A stretch of 64,000 nucleotides of DNA, from NCBI RefSeq assembly GCF_014302995.1, contig NZ_CP060295.1, positions 1,984,001-2,048,000 on the forward strand, read 5' to 3'. A program made the position numbers and the translations under genes. The stretch comes from Variovorax sp. PAMC26660. GTDB lineage: Bacteria > Pseudomonadota > Gammaproteobacteria > Burkholderiales > Burkholderiaceae_C. Shown here piece after piece: positions 63,570 through 64,000 of the stretch (position 1 is its first letter; each line of letters starts with the position of its first letter). Under the pieces are notes generated by a model. That model worked only from the letters and a program-made list of their open reading frames with translations. It ran no database searches and had not been told where the DNA came from.

Positions 63570-63998
63570 TCAGCGCTTGATCGCCGGCGCAGTGGTCTTG
63601 CCACCCTTGCCGTTGACGCCCATGTACACGGCCAGCGCCACGGTCACGTCGCTCGCATAGCCCGGGTACGGAAAGCGCTGCTGGCGGAAGCAGTCGTTCA
63701 GCCGCCGCTGCATGCCCCACAGCTCCCCAGACGACACACGGTAGGCCGGCCACGCGCCGAAGCCTTCACCGGCGCCAGGGTTCTTCGTGAGGTTCGGCAG
63801 GTCCTGCAGGCGGATGCGCTTGCCATCGGCACCATGGCAAGTGGCACAAGCAAAGTCGTGCGGCCCCGCGCGCATGAAGAACAGGCGCTTGCCCACTTCG
63901 TAGGCGCGTCGCTCGCTGGCATGCGATTGCGGCAGATTCAGCGGCATGCCCTTCGACTCGGCCGAGATCCACGCCACCAACCCTTCGATGTTCTTCTG
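63570..63998 (-). CDS. soxA: Sulfur-oxidising cytochrome c SoxA (5' end outside window)
   Basis: The last 142 residues of SoxA; the frame runs off the window end. CATCH is the haem site and the later Cys in RRLNDCFRQ is the expected persulfidated haem ligand. QKNIEGLVAWISAES precedes. SoxAX joins thiosulfate to SoxYZ by a disulfide. Upstream sox genes are likely beyond 64 kb. Confidence 0.92.
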   Translation of the reverse strand, partial: QKNIEGLVAWISAESKGMPLNLPQSHASERRAYEVGKRLFFMRAGPHDFACATCHGADGKRIRLQDLPNLTKNPGAGEGFGAWPAYRVSSGELWGMQRRLNDCFRQQRFPYPGYASDVTVALAVYMGVNGKGGKTTAPAIKR

Positions 63999-64000
63999 CT

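Overview
The window is about 64 kb of GC-rich, densely coded bacterial DNA. The gene content points to a betaproteobacterium of the Comamonadaceae (Burkholderiales), most like Variovorax or a close relative: several Bug/TctC-type binding proteins, a CaiB/BaiF CoA-transferase, a Sox thiosulfate cluster, kdpFABC-DE, and NAD salvage by NadV plus NadM-Nudix. This assignment is inferred from protein families, not from a marker gene. I saw no rRNA, tRNA, CRISPR array, transposase or phage gene.

Layout. 1-4 kb: end of an acyl-CoA dehydrogenase, a Bug receptor and a CoA-transferase (organic-acid catabolism). 4-11 kb: surface-polysaccharide block (UDP-glucose dehydrogenase, two glycosyltransferases, a secreted protein, a ferritin-like protein, a capsule-type protein). 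11.5-12.6 kb: second Bug receptor. 12.8-23.1 kb: one minus-strand run, htpG, lipoprotein, SWIM protein, DUF5691, MoxR ATPase, DUF5682 and VWA protein, the last five being a conserved set of unknown function. 23.4-29 kb: a six-gene, overlapping operon for what looks like a non-classical chaperone/outer-membrane-barrel/beta-sandwich-subunit surface system, with a (GAAT)9 repeat between the barrel and first subunit genes. 29-38.5 kb: assorted transport, regulation, water channel, two-component and RNA/DNA modification genes. 38.6-41.2 kb: NAD salvage pair with a hairpin over the nadV ribosome-binding site. 41.6-43.8 kb: overlapping trio of lipid glycosyltransferase, membrane protein and dual-specificity phosphatase. 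43.9-46.8 kb: oxidoreductases. 47.4-57.7 kb: the Kdp potassium system with small membrane-protein genes and a candidate KdpE site, with a divergent MFS pump between kdpDE and kdpFABC. 57.9-64 kb: a cysteine hydrolase, a LysR regulator, and a thiosulfate block (YeeE/YedE transporter, soxB, soxX, start-less soxA).

The gene gaps hold three families of structured repeats. The main one is a 250-260 bp element in four copies (2.6, 11.3, 41.2 and 63.2 kb), with short terminal inverted repeats and two hairpins whose loops carry the same conserved core in opposite orientation. Arm bases change between copies while pairing is kept. A second family (two inverted copies near 47 kb) also has a conserved core inside unrelated perfect palindromes, which suggests elements that live inside hairpins. 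The best candidates for an undescribed system are these palindrome-borne repeats, the SWIM/DUF5691/MoxR/DUF5682/VWA set and the atypical surface-fibre operon.
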